Of a stretch of 64,000 bases of DNA, positions 8,683-19,865 are shown one piece after another. The stretch comes from Rhizobium gallicum bv. gallicum R602sp (lineage in GTDB: Bacteria > Pseudomonadota > Alphaproteobacteria > Rhizobiales > Rhizobiaceae), in the NCBI RefSeq assembly GCF_000816845.1, contig NZ_CP006880.1, positions 1 through 64,000 on the forward strand, in the 5' to 3' direction. Each line of letters opens with the position of its first letter. The stretch's first letter is position 1. Below the pieces are notes generated by a model, which saw only the letters and a program-made list of their open reading frames with translations, made no database searches and had not been told where the DNA came from. Both the position numbers and the translations under genes were made by a program.

Positions 8683-8913
8683 ATGAAATACTTTTACCGG
8701 GTCGTCGGCGCGAAAGGGGAACTGGTAGAGACGAGCCGCGAGTTTGACGGGGTGCGGGCTGCAAAGGCCGAAGCCCGCCACGCTCTTACCGAGACTGCCG
8801 CCGGCGGGCTACCCGAAACCCCCGTCCACATGTTGTCTGTCGAGCTATTCGACGAAAACCGCCTGCCAATCACTGAGCTGCGATTAATTCTAGAGGAAAT
8901 TAGCAAGGAGTGA
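8683..8913 (+). CDS. DUF6894-like small protein
   Basis: A 76-residue protein opening MKYFYRVVGAKGELVETS, with the alanine-rich helix RAAKAEARHALTE that resembles the DUF6894 family common in Rhizobiales. Its function is unknown. AAGGAGAG lies 6 bases before the ATG, which fixes the start; the open frame extends upstream without such support. The stop overlaps the GTG start of the following hydrolase, so the two are probably co-translated. Confidence 0.75.
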   Translation: MKYFYRVVGAKGELVETSREFDGVRAAKAEARHALTETAAGGLPETPVHMLSVELFDENRLPITELRLILEEISKE

Positions 8914-9512
8914 CGCCGCTGAGCGAGCATTTGCATAGTCTTGGCGAATGGCGTCACTTGTGCGTGGACATGCAGTGCCTGTTCTTCGAGGCGACGCCAT
9001 GGCACGTCGAATGGATGAAGCGCGTCTTGCCACTGGTTGAGGAGGTCGCGGGCCGTCATGCCGAGCGGACGGTCTTTACTCGATTTATTCCACCGGAAAA
9101 CGCATCCGACATGCCAGGCACCTGGCAACACTATTACGAGAAATGGTGGATGATGACGCGCAAGCAGCTGCCGTCGGGTCTCATAGAACTTGTCCCTTCG
9201 CTTGCCCGCCTTGTGCCGCCTGCTCGGGTCTTCGACAAGGCCACTTACTCACCTTGGATCTGTGGCCGGCTCCATGCGACGCTTGCCGAACAGGGCGTGT
9301 CGACCCTTGTCATCAGTGGCGGCGAGACGGATGTCTGCGTATTGGCCGCGGTCCTGGGCGCAATCGATCTCGGTTACCGGGTCATTTTATTGACGGACGC
9401 TGTCTGTAGCGGTGCAGATGAATCGCATGAGGCGTCATTGGAACTCCTGGGCGAGCGATTTTCAGTGCAGCTTGAGCTGACAGAAACCGATCGATTTCTG
9501 CAGTGCATCTAG
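8910..9512 (+). CDS. Isochorismatase-like cysteine hydrolase
   Basis: This 200-residue protein has the Cys hydrolase triad: Asp in CVDMQ near residue 20, Lys in DKATYS, and the nucleophile Cys in ETDVCVLAAV. Relatives hydrolyse isochorismate, nicotinamide, ureido or similar amide/ether substrates; the actual substrate cannot be told. Translation probably begins at the GTG overlapping the stop of the preceding small gene, with AAGGAG nearby. A conserved run near residue 70 (GTWQHYYEKWWMMTRKQL) suggests a substrate-specific insertion. Confidence 0.85.
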   Translation: MTPLSEHLHSLGEWRHLCVDMQCLFFEATPWHVEWMKRVLPLVEEVAGRHAERTVFTRFIPPENASDMPGTWQHYYEKWWMMTRKQLPSGLIELVPSLARLVPPARVFDKATYSPWICGRLHATLAEQGVSTLVISGGETDVCVLAAVLGAIDLGYRVILLTDAVCSGADESHEASLELLGERFSVQLELTETDRFLQCI

Positions 9513-9650
9513 TCGACGGTAGGGAGGGGGAGACTTGGCTTTTTCGCCTTGTCGGTCGTTCTGGCGCCGTCAAATTTCTGCCCGCCATTGGCTCGTTTCG
9601 CGAAGTTGTGCGTTTACCATCGTAGAAACAGAGCCCGCCAGGAGAGATTT

Positions 9651-9881
9651 ATGACCAAGACCTTCGACCTGTCCAACTTGTCCGATGATGAACTGTCCTC
9701 CCTCATCAACGAGGCAACAACCCTGCGAGACACCAGACGGGCTAGCCGTGAAGATGAGCGTCGAGTAGCTTCGGATGGTTCGACGGGGCAGGATGTAACG
9801 GACCCGGATCATGGCGTTATTCCCACGCCCACGCCGCGGGAAGTTAAGGATGAAGGTCAGGCGCATGGCCTACCTAAATAA
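9651..9881 (+). CDS. Small hydrophilic protein of unknown function
   Basis: A 76-residue, highly charged protein beginning MTKTFDLSNLSDDELSSLI. The N-terminal part looks helical, and the C-terminal half is rich in Asp, Gly and Pro and probably disordered. I do not recognise a family. A GGAGAG motif 7 bases before the ATG makes it a likely real gene. It converges on oxyR with 17 bases between the two stops. Confidence 0.65.
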   Translation: MTKTFDLSNLSDDELSSLINEATTLRDTRRASREDERRVASDGSTGQDVTDPDHGVIPTPTPREVKDEGQAHGLPK

Positions 9882-9898
9882 TGGTCGCCGCGAGCCAG

Positions 9899-10837
9899 TT
9901 ATTGCTCGGCACCCACGTCCACGATGCTGGATTTGTATTGCTTGCGCATCGCATCGGCTGACTGACGGACGATTTCAGAAACCTTCAAGAACTGCTGGGC
10001 TAAAGGACTCGTCTTGCGCCAGATCATGCCGATCGTTCGTGAGGGTTGAACGCTCTGAAAGTGAGCGACAGAGACTGACGCCGAGCGCGTCTCTACTCCC
10101 ACGGCCATTTCGGGGATCAAAGTAACGCCAATGCCGGCGCTGACCATTTGAACCAGCGTCGACAAAGAGCTGCCGTCCAGCAGCTCTCGCGGCAGCGCCG
10201 AACGAATGTTGCAGAATGACAAAGCCTGATCGCGAAAACAGTGCCCCTCTTCCAGTAGAAGCAGCCTCATTTCACGCAGGGCCTCGCGGTTGGGTACAGG
10301 CTTACCTTCATCCTCGCTTGGTCGAACCAGCACGAAATTCTCCGAAAACAATGGAACCTCGGTCAACGAAGGTTCGGATACCGGCAACGCGACAATTGCG
10401 GTGTCGAGCCTGCCTTCCGCCAGCTCGTGAACCAGCCTGGAGGTCAGCGTCTCGCGCACGTGGATCTCAAGCCCGTCATTTATGCGGGTGAGGTTGCCGA
10501 TGATCGCAGGCAACAGGTATGGCGCGACCGTCGGGATCACGCCTATCCGCAGCCGCCCCACCAACCGGTCCTGCGAAGCGCGTGCTAGGTCTGCCAGTTC
10601 ATCGACAGAACGCAGGATGTCGCGCACGCGAAGCGCAAAGGCTTCCCCGAAGCTGGTCAGCCGGACTTGACGCGCGCCTCTTTCGAAGAGCTCTGTCCCC
10701 AGCGTTTCTTCCAGTTCCTTGATCTGCATGGACAAGGCGGGCTGGGATATCGCACAAACATCTGCCGCACGTCCGAAATGGCCCTGTCGGGCCAGCGCCT
10801 CAAAATAGCGAAGCTGCTTGAGCGTCAAATTTGTCAT
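9899..10837 (-). CDS. oxyR: Hydrogen peroxide-inducible activator OxyR (LysR family)
   Basis: The 312-residue LysR-type regulator has its helix-turn-helix in the first 60 residues (RYFEALARQGHFGRAADVC, SQPALSMQIKELEE). It carries the OxyR redox pair in EEGHCFRDQALSFC, at Cys200 and Cys209, matching the peroxide-sensing disulfide cysteines of E. coli OxyR (199/208). It is transcribed divergently from katG, the usual arrangement in rhizobia, where oxidised OxyR activates katG and controls its own promoter. The 230-base intergenic region should hold its operator; I could not define it confidently. Confidence 0.95.
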   Translation of the reverse strand: MTNLTLKQLRYFEALARQGHFGRAADVCAISQPALSMQIKELEETLGTELFERGARQVRLTSFGEAFALRVRDILRSVDELADLARASQDRLVGRLRIGVIPTVAPYLLPAIIGNLTRINDGLEIHVRETLTSRLVHELAEGRLDTAIVALPVSEPSLTEVPLFSENFVLVRPSEDEGKPVPNREALREMRLLLLEEGHCFRDQALSFCNIRSALPRELLDGSSLSTLVQMVSAGIGVTLIPEMAVGVETRSASVSVAHFQSVQPSRTIGMIWRKTSPLAQQFLKVSEIVRQSADAMRKQYKSSIVDVGAEQ

Positions 10838-11001
10838 AACTTCACCTTATCGCTGTGATCAGAAAATCCAACTTAAATTAATGAAGCAGCTTGGATATAG
10901 TGCTAAAGCAGAGAGGAGAGGCGGCCGCTGTCCCACCCGGTTGGTGATCGACGGCGGTCTACAGCGCGTCGTGCCCATATCCGCAACGCCTAACGTCGTA
11001 A

Positions 11002-13269
<2,268 letters not shown>

Positions 13270-13277
13270 GATGAAAT

Positions 13278-13316
13278 GCGCTCGGGCGTAGCTGAAGTCC
13301 AGCCGCGCCCGAGCGC
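13278..13316 (+). terminator. katG terminator hairpin
   Basis: A perfect 11-base inverted repeat, GCGCTCGGGCG paired with CGCCCGAGCGC, surrounds a 17-base loop and begins nine bases after the katG stop. No clear U tract follows, which is common in GC-rich alphaproteobacteria. Confidence 0.75.
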
Positions 13317-13634
13317 TAAGCAGGGGCAAATTGCCTCCGGGCAAATCTGCACGCCGGCGTGCAAAACAAATCGGTACCTCGTGCACGCCTTTGCTGTCGC
13401 AGTCGGGCGTTATTGCCGCATGAACGCCTGCATCTCCTGTTGTCGGTATGCAGTGTTTCGAGCGACATTTCCTTTCTCCTCTGCAGGCAGCTGCAATGGT
13501 TGCCCGGTGACAGAGCTTAGGACGATGGCGGAGTGAAACTAGATATTCGTCAAACTGCACGGCCGAGTTTAAACTCCGGTCGGATCTTGTAGATTAAGAG
13601 CTATTCGTTCCTGCCTCCCAAGGAGGCTCTTGTC
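13317..13634. other. Intergenic region downstream of katG
   Basis: I see no gene here. It separates the katG terminator from the NUDIX gene and must contain the promoter of the latter, but I could not identify its elements. Confidence 0.4.
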
Positions 13635-14096
13635 ATGCCGAAACGTAGCGCAGGCCTTTTGATATACCGGCAGACCGCCGGATATCTCGAAGTGTTTCTG
13701 GTCCATCCCGGTGGCCCGTTCTGGGCGCAGAAGGACGAAGGCGCCTGGTCGATCCCGAAGGGCCTTATGGAGCAAGGTGAGGATGCGCTGGAAGCGGCGA
13801 AACGGGAGGTGCTCGAGGAGGTGGGGTCCAAACTCGAAGGCAACTTCACCTGGCTCGGCGAATACCGGCAACCTGGAGGTAAAGTCGTGCTGGTATGGTC
13901 AATAGAGGCCGATATCGACGCCGAAGCAATTGTCAGCAACACGTTCCAGATCGAATGGCCCCCGAGATCAGGGAAAATGAGGGCGTTTCCAGAGGTTGAT
14001 CGAGCCGGATGGTTCCGTCTTGACGAAGCCGAACACAAGATATTGAAAGGTCAGCAACCGGTGCTTTTCGCTTTTGCAGCAGGCCGGCAACCCTAG
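13635..14096 (+). CDS. NUDIX hydrolase
   Basis: A 153-residue pyrophosphohydrolase with the Nudix box GLMEQGEDALEAAKREVLEE (G-x5-E-x7-RE-x2-EE), giving the catalytic Mg-binding REVLEEVG helix. The N-terminal strand KRSAGLLIYR and the tryptophan-rich GPFWAQKDEGAWSIPKG are typical of a subgroup found beside repair or ligase functions, sometimes called predicted NTP pyrophosphohydrolase. The substrate is unknown; candidates are dinucleoside polyphosphates or oxidised nucleotides. An AAGGAG-like motif precedes the ATG. Confidence 0.9.
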   Translation: MPKRSAGLLIYRQTAGYLEVFLVHPGGPFWAQKDEGAWSIPKGLMEQGEDALEAAKREVLEEVGSKLEGNFTWLGEYRQPGGKVVLVWSIEADIDAEAIVSNTFQIEWPPRSGKMRAFPEVDRAGWFRLDEAEHKILKGQQPVLFAFAAGRQP

Positions 14097-14203
14097 CGGG
14101 GCGCCTTTCTAACGGCTCGAGCCAACAGCAACGAGGCGATCATTGCGTGTGATCATTTGGCGAACCGCAAAACCGGACCCTTCACCCGCACTTCGCCAGC
14201 ATT

Positions 14204-15307
14204 TCAGACAGCTTCCTTCACTTTTATTGCGTCCGGATTGTAGACCTGCCCGAAACGGTTGTTCAGCAGAGTTGTAAGATCGACTTCCTCTTGGCGGACG
14301 AAGCCCTTGCCGGGCAACTTTCCATTCGACAAGAGGTCGAGAACGGTGGCAATGCCAGCTGCGGTGGTGATCTGGATGGCACTCATCTTCTTGCCTCCAA
14401 CAGTCCCAGCATAGACCTTGTTGGCATAAGTCTCCTGCATGTAGCGGCCTTCGCGCCAGCCGCAGACAGTGACGAAAATGACCACGACGTCTTGCATAGT
14501 GGCCGGTAGGGCGTTCTCAAACAGATCCTTCAGCACGTCGCGCCGGTTCTTTAGATTGAGGTCGTTGAGCAACGCCTTGATGATCGCCTGATGCCCGGGA
14601 TATCGAATCGTGCGGTAATTCATCGTGCGCACCTTGCCTTCCAGCGTCTTGGCGAGGGTTCCCAAGCCTCCGGAGGTGTTGAAGGCTTCATAGGTTACAC
14701 CGTCGAGCGAAAACTCCTCCCGCTCCTCCAGGGCCGGCACGGTCACCAGCTTTCCTTCGACGATTGCCTCGCAAGGCTCGATATATTCATTGATCAGCCC
14801 ATCCGTGCTCCAAGTCAGATTGTAGTTCAGCGCGTTGGAAGGATACTGCGGAAGGGCACCCACCCGCATGCGAACACTGTCCAGACTGTCGAAGCGCCTT
14901 GCCAGATCGTTGGCGACGATGGAGATGAAGCCGGGCGCCAATCCGCATTGTGGGATGAATGCCGTCCGTGCGCCCTTGGCCAACGCCTCCACCTTTTTAG
15001 TCGTTGCCACGTCCTCCGTCAGGTCGAGATAATGCACGCCGGCTTCGAGGGCAGCCTCAGCCACCAGTTCCGTAAGATCAAAAGGTGCAGCGGAAAGAAC
15101 GGCGAATTTTCCCGTAAGAACGGTGACAAGACTTGCGCGGTCCGAAACGTCGAGGACGACCGTGCAGATCCCGAGGCGACGATCGATATTCGAAAACTGC
15201 GTCTCGTCACGGTCAGCCACGGTCACGCGGTAATCGCCTGTCGCTGCAAGCATTGCGGCGACCGCGCCACCTATCTTGCCTGCCCCAATGATCACGATTT
15301 CCTTCAT
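14204..15307 (-). CDS. Saccharopine dehydrogenase-like NAD(P) oxidoreductase
   Basis: The 367-residue protein starts with a Rossmann dinucleotide-binding motif (IVIIGAGKIGGAVAAMLAATG) and continues as a saccharopine dehydrogenase, with PQCGLAPGFISIVANDLAR in the middle and a C-terminal substrate domain. It probably interconverts saccharopine with glutamate and aminoadipate semialdehyde during lysine breakdown, though relatives act on other amino acids. The start MKEIVIIG is supported by an AGGGGG motif. It is divergent from an Lrp/AsnC regulator, an arrangement usual for amino-acid catabolic genes whose substrate is the Lrp ligand. Confidence 0.88.
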   Translation of the reverse strand: MKEIVIIGAGKIGGAVAAMLAATGDYRVTVADRDETQFSNIDRRLGICTVVLDVSDRASLVTVLTGKFAVLSAAPFDLTELVAEAALEAGVHYLDLTEDVATTKKVEALAKGARTAFIPQCGLAPGFISIVANDLARRFDSLDSVRMRVGALPQYPSNALNYNLTWSTDGLINEYIEPCEAIVEGKLVTVPALEEREEFSLDGVTYEAFNTSGGLGTLAKTLEGKVRTMNYRTIRYPGHQAIIKALLNDLNLKNRRDVLKDLFENALPATMQDVVVIFVTVCGWREGRYMQETYANKVYAGTVGGKKMSAIQITTAAGIATVLDLLSNGKLPGKGFVRQEEVDLTTLLNNRFGQVYNPDAIKVKEAV

Positions 15308-15443
15308 AGACGTTCCCCCTAGTCGTTTGCCTTGAACGTAGATGATGTCAATGCAAGGGCGAATCATAGCTATGAAACGAGCATTTGGTTGTATACTATT
15401 GAGCAAAACGACGGATCGGCTGAGCAAAACGTAGGGTGAGACG

Positions 15444-15875
15444 ATGCAAATCACGGGGAAAGATCGCGACCTGCTGGCGTTGCTTGCGGAGAATGCCCGC
15501 CTGCCGGTGGCGACGCTTGCCAAGCGGCTGTCGCTGTCTCGGACGACGGTCCAAGCACGGCTTGAGCGATTGGAGCGGGAAGGTGTAATCGCGGGCTATG
15601 GAGTGAGGTTGTCGGAGCGCTACACGGCCGGTCTGGTGCGGGCGCATGTCCTGATTACCATCGCTCCTAAAGCGCTTTCGCAGGTCACCTCGTCACTTGA
15701 TCAGATCCAGGAGTTGACGGCGCTTCATTCAGTAAGTGGTTCGTTTGACCTGATCGCAATCATTACAGCGCCATCGATCGCCGAACTCGATCAGTTGATC
15801 GACCAGATCGGAACAATTGACGGCGTTGAGCGTACCCTCTCCTCCATTATTCTCTCGACTCGCATCGCACGATGA
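15444..15875 (+). CDS. Lrp/AsnC-family transcriptional regulator
   Basis: A 143-residue regulator with an N-terminal winged helix-turn-helix (DRDLLALLAENARLPVATLAKRLSLSRTTVQARLERLE) and a C-terminal RAM/AsnC ligand-binding domain beginning near GLVRAHVLITI. The 136-base region it shares with the divergent saccharopine dehydrogenase-like gene is the likely operator. The probable role is to activate the dehydrogenase gene in response to lysine or a related amino acid, inferred only from gene arrangement. Confidence 0.92.
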   Translation: MQITGKDRDLLALLAENARLPVATLAKRLSLSRTTVQARLERLEREGVIAGYGVRLSERYTAGLVRAHVLITIAPKALSQVTSSLDQIQELTALHSVSGSFDLIAIITAPSIAELDQLIDQIGTIDGVERTLSSIILSTRIAR

Positions 15876-16011
15876 AAATGCCGGAGCGTCACCTTTATTC
15901 GCCAGTGCCCGGAAGATATCGAAAGTAGGGACGTCTTCGCCGCAGTGCTCAAAAGATCTTTCCCGGGCCGATCTCCACGAGGAGGTCGGCTCGCCATTGG
16001 TTGTTAGGCGC

Positions 16012-17019
16012 CTAGGCCGGATGGGAGTGGATCGGCGCCGCCGTAGTGGCAATTTCTGCATCGGCGTGATGACAGGCGGTCAGGAGACCAGGGGCGGCGG
16101 TTCGCGCGGTCAAGGCGGGCTCCTGTTCTTCGCAAATCGACGTCGCCTTCCAGCAACGCGTTCGGAAACGACATCCGCTTGGCGGATTTGCCGGGCTCGG
16201 CAGATCTCCCTGCAGGACGATGCGCTTGCGGTGCCCGCGAAGCCTTGGATCCGGTGTCGGGACGGCCGACATCAGGGCCTGCGTATAAGGATGAGCCGCC
16301 GCGCTGAAGATTAATTGCTTCGGCCCCGTTTCGATGATCTTGCCGAGATACATCACCATCACACGGTCTGCGATATGCCGCACAACGGCGAGATCATGCG
16401 CGACGAAAAGCATCGCCAGATTGCGCTCGCGCCTCAGCCTTACCAGCAGGTTGACCACTTGCGCCTGGATCGACACGTCGAGGGCCGAGACAGGCTCGTC
16501 GCAGACAAGGAGAGCAGGATTGAGCGCGAGAGCGCGCGCTATTCCAAGGCGCTGCCGCTGACCGCCTGAAAATTCCGAAGGATACCGGTTCGCATGTTCG
16601 GCGCGTAGCCCCACGGATTCGAGTAATTTGACGGTCTCTTCACGCCAGCTGCTCTTGGGTAGGATACCCGGATGCAGCACCCAGGGTTCGGAAATCAGCC
16701 GATCGACACGCATACGGGGATTGAGCGACTGGTAGGGGTCCTGGAAAACGACCTGCATCTTGCGGCGCAATTGATGCAGCTGCCGGCCGCTGGCCGTCGT
16801 AATGTCCACGCCGTCGAGCAAGGCGCTGCCGCTGGTCGCAGGCCCGAGTTTCAAGAGCGTCCGCACCAGCGAGGTCTTGCCGCAACCGCTTTCGCCGACA
16901 AGGCCCAGCGTCTCCCCGCTGGCAATCTCGAAGCTGACATCGTCGACGGCACGCACAGATGCGGAGGTACTGCCGAAGTGCCGGGAGAGGTTTTGGACTT
17001 TCAGAAGGGGTTCTATCAT
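16012..17019 (-). CDS. Peptide-type ABC transporter ATP-binding protein (DppF/OppF type)
   Basis: The second ATPase of the dipeptide-type importer, 335 residues. Motifs: Walker A GESGCGKTS, signature FSGGQRQR, Walker B LLVCDEPVSALD, switch His in VAHDLAVV. The C-terminal oligopeptide extension carries the GCRFRTRCWKATSIC cysteine motif that binds an Fe-S cluster or structural metal in Dpp/Opp ATPases. It is the last gene of the operon; its ATG overlaps the stop of the first ATPase (ATGA). Confidence 0.92.
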   Translation of the reverse strand: MIEPLLKVQNLSRHFGSTSASVRAVDDVSFEIASGETLGLVGESGCGKTSLVRTLLKLGPATSGSALLDGVDITTASGRQLHQLRRKMQVVFQDPYQSLNPRMRVDRLISEPWVLHPGILPKSSWREETVKLLESVGLRAEHANRYPSEFSGGQRQRLGIARALALNPALLVCDEPVSALDVSIQAQVVNLLVRLRRERNLAMLFVAHDLAVVRHIADRVMVMYLGKIIETGPKQLIFSAAAHPYTQALMSAVPTPDPRLRGHRKRIVLQGDLPSPANPPSGCRFRTRCWKATSICEEQEPALTARTAAPGLLTACHHADAEIATTAAPIHSHPA

Positions 17020-17987
17020 GCTGGCGATACCGGGAAGTGGCAGGCGGCTTTACGGCCCGGTCCTACGGTTTCAAGTTCAGGCACGACCTCGGCACAGAGC
17101 TCTTCGGCGCGCGGACAACGGGTTCTGAATGCGCAGCCGGAAGGGAGGGAGACAGGATTCGGAGCGGAGCCGGGAATCGGTACCAGTTCGCGCTCATCTG
17201 TGTCCATGCGCGGCTGCGAGGCAAGCAATCCGACGGTGTAAGGATGCCGGGCGTCCGCGAACAGTTCGAAGACGCCCGCGGTTTCAACGATACGTCCAGC
17301 ATACATGACGGCGACGCGATCCGCGAGTTCGGCCACCACGCCCAGATCGTGGGTGATGAAGATCATGCCAGCATCGCTGCGCTTGCGAATATTAGCAAGA
17401 AGATCGACCACCTGCGCCTGGATGGTGACGTCGAGCGCCGTCGTCGGCTCGTCTGCGATGATGACGTCCGGTTCTAGTGCCACGGCCATGGCGATCATGA
17501 TGCGCTGGCGCATACCACCTGAAAACTCATGCGGATATTGCCGGGCACGACGTTGGGGGTCAGGAATGCCTATGGCCGTTAGGAGGTCGATCACAGCCTT
17601 TTCGACACCGCCTTCCGGATTGCGCCCGTGGATGCGGAACATTTCGGCGATCTGCCATCCCACGGGGTAGACCGGATTGAGCGCCGCAAGCGCATCCTGA
17701 AAGATCAGGCCAATCCGAGCGCCGCAAAGATCGCGTCGGTCGTTCCGCGAAAGCTGCAGGAGCTCGGCACCATCGAAGCGGATCGATCCGTCATTGATTG
17801 CGCCCGGAGGATTGGGAACGAGATCCATGATCGCCGATGCCGTCACCGACTTGCCGGAGCCGCTTTCGCCGACAAGCGCCAGGACCTCCCCACGCTCGAG
17901 CGAGAAGGAGACACCGTTGAGTGCAAGGATGCGCCCGGCTGCGGTATCGAAGCTGACCTGCAGGTCGTCGACCTCGAGAAGAGCCAT
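17016..17987 (-). CDS. Peptide-type ABC transporter ATP-binding protein (DppD/OppD type)
   Basis: This 323-residue ATPase pairs with the following one to energise import. Walker A is GESGSGKSV, the signature FSGGMRQR, Walker B VIIADEPTTALD, and the switch His lies in ITHDLGVV. The C-terminal cysteine motif GCAFRTRCPRAEELC is present. The start MALLEVDD was chosen because its ATG shares one base with the stop of the upstream permease gene (TGATG); the frame runs further upstream inside that gene. Confidence 0.92.
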   Translation of the reverse strand: MALLEVDDLQVSFDTAAGRILALNGVSFSLERGEVLALVGESGSGKSVTASAIMDLVPNPPGAINDGSIRFDGAELLQLSRNDRRDLCGARIGLIFQDALAALNPVYPVGWQIAEMFRIHGRNPEGGVEKAVIDLLTAIGIPDPQRRARQYPHEFSGGMRQRIMIAMAVALEPDVIIADEPTTALDVTIQAQVVDLLANIRKRSDAGMIFITHDLGVVAELADRVAVMYAGRIVETAGVFELFADARHPYTVGLLASQPRMDTDERELVPIPGSAPNPVSLPSGCAFRTRCPRAEELCAEVVPELETVGPGRKAACHFPVSPA

Positions 17988-18907
17988 CAACGCCTCCGGC
18001 TCACAAGGCGCCACTGTTGCGTCGGGTCGTTGACGATCCGGAACCAGTTGGCGAGGAGATTGAAGGACATGGTCGTGAGCATCACAGCCAGGCCAGGGAA
18101 AAAGCCGAGCCACCAGGCGGAAGACAGATACCCCTGGCCCTGCGCTACCATCAGGCCCCAACTGACCGCAGGCGGCTGGATGCCGAGGCCGAGATAGCTC
18201 AGCCCGGATTCGAAAAGCATGACCATGGCGAGATTGACCGAGGCGAGCGTCAACATCGTGGGAGCGACGCTCGGGAGGATGTGGTTGCGCAATATCCAGA
18301 CAGGCCCGCCGCCGAAAACGCGCGCAGCATCAACGAAAAGCCTCTCCCGGACTTCCAGGGTCTCGGCTCTTGCGACGCGGATATAGGCAGGCATGCGAGT
18401 GACGGCGAGCACGATCACCAGGTTGCTGACGCTCGGGCCGAACAAATAGAGGCCGAAAAGCGCCACCAGCAGCGTCGGGAAACCCAGGATGATGTCGCAG
18501 ACCCGCATGATGACGTTGCCGCCGATGCCGCCGAAGTAACCGGCAATCACGCCGAGCAGCGTTCCCCCGATCAAGCTTGTCAAGACGGTCACGAGGGCGA
18601 TGCCGATCGTCGTCGAAGCCGCTTGGATGAGACGGACGAGGAGCGGGCGCCCGAGCGCATCGGCGCCCAGCCACAATGTCCAGGACTGGCCGAAGTCGAA
18701 GGGCGGCAGGTTGCGCGCCTTAAGTGAAATGCGGCTGTCGCCCAGAAGCGACAAGGCATCTGTAAGAATGGCAAGAACCGCGATCAGCAGCCAGATCATC
18801 GCCGCGACCGCCATCGGGTCACCCGCGAGCGCGCGCATCAGCCACAGGACGCGGCGGCTTCGGCGCTCGCGGGTCGACGGGAGGAAGTCGGCGGTCGTGT
18901 TGGTCAT
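17987..18907 (-). CDS. Peptide-type ABC permease (DppC type)
   Basis: A 306-residue inner-membrane permease with an N-terminal helix (AVAAMIWLLIAVLAILTDAL) followed by a BPD_transp_1 domain of about five helices. The ATPase-contacting EAA-like loop is around RVARAETLEVRERLFVDAAR. It forms a heterodimer with the permease encoded just upstream. Start and stop overlap both neighbours in the operon. Confidence 0.9.
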   Translation of the reverse strand: MTNTTADFLPSTRERRSRRVLWLMRALAGDPMAVAAMIWLLIAVLAILTDALSLLGDSRISLKARNLPPFDFGQSWTLWLGADALGRPLLVRLIQAASTTIGIALVTVLTSLIGGTLLGVIAGYFGGIGGNVIMRVCDIILGFPTLLVALFGLYLFGPSVSNLVIVLAVTRMPAYIRVARAETLEVRERLFVDAARVFGGGPVWILRNHILPSVAPTMLTLASVNLAMVMLFESGLSYLGLGIQPPAVSWGLMVAQGQGYLSSAWWLGFFPGLAVMLTTMSFNLLANWFRIVNDPTQQWRLVSRRR

Positions 18908-19824
18908 TCGACCCTCACGCGCGGATCGATCGAAGCATAGAGCATATCGACCAGGATATTGATGAAGAAGATAACGACGGCGACCGCAAAGATCGATGCC
19001 TGGACGATCGCGAAGTCGCGCTTCAAGATGCCGTCGATCAGCAGCTTGCCTATGCCAGGAAATCCGAAAACCACCTCGACGACGCCACCGCCGCCGGCGA
19101 ATTGGGCGGCGAGGTCACCGGTGACGGTGACTGCGGGCAGGAGGGCATTGCGCAGGGCATGTACGAAGGTGACCCGGCCGCCGCGCGCGCCCTTAGCCCG
19201 CGCAGTCCGGACAAATGTTGCATTCAGGGCTTCGATCATCGAGCCGCGGACGATTTGCACCAACGTCCCGAACGGCCTTGCAAAAAGACAGGCAGCCGGC
19301 AGGATCCAATAGATTGGACCGCCGAAACCTGATGTCGGCAGAAGGCGGAAGGTGACAGCAAACAGCAGGACGCCCATCAGGCCGAGCCAGAAATCCGGCA
19401 CGCTGGCCGCTGCCTGCGACAGCAAGTTGATGCCCCGGTCGAGCCAGCCACCCGCGTTCACGGCGGCAATCGACCCGGTGATGACGGCCGCGATGAAGGC
19501 CAAGGTTAAAGCGATGGCGCCGAGCGCCAGCGTGTTCGGCAGGGCCTCCAGTACAACGTCCATGGCGGGGCGGTTGTGCCAAAGCGACATCCCGAAATCG
19601 AGGCTAAGCATGTCCCCAGCCCAATCGAAGAATTGCGCCAGGAGGGAGCAATCGACGCCAAGACGGAAGCGCATGGCCTCGCGCGCCGCATCCGAGGCAT
19701 CGACGGGCAGGTAAAGATTGACGGGATCGCCCGTCAACCGCACGAGGAAGAAGGCAGATGTCATCAGTGCTGCAAGCGCGAGTGTCGCAAAGGCGGCACG
19801 TTTCAGGAAATAGGTGAAGAACAT
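18904..19824 (-). CDS. Peptide-type ABC permease (DppB type)
   Basis: A 306-residue permease of the DppB/OppB class. The first helix lies in FLKRAAFATLALAALMTSAFF, followed by a periplasmic loop with LTGDPVNLYLP, where the family has its conserved GDP motif. The EAA-like loop is SMIEALNATFVRTARAKG. The end overlaps the DppC-type permease by four bases, and 41 bases separate it from the binding-protein gene. Confidence 0.9.
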   Translation of the reverse strand: MFFTYFLKRAAFATLALAALMTSAFFLVRLTGDPVNLYLPVDASDAAREAMRFRLGVDCSLLAQFFDWAGDMLSLDFGMSLWHNRPAMDVVLEALPNTLALGAIALTLAFIAAVITGSIAAVNAGGWLDRGINLLSQAAASVPDFWLGLMGVLLFAVTFRLLPTSGFGGPIYWILPAACLFARPFGTLVQIVRGSMIEALNATFVRTARAKGARGGRVTFVHALRNALLPAVTVTGDLAAQFAGGGGVVEVVFGFPGIGKLLIDGILKRDFAIVQASIFAVAVVIFFINILVDMLYASIDPRVRVE

Positions 19825-19865
19825 CCACTCTCCTCAAGCGACATTCAGGCAACCGGCCTGCGCGA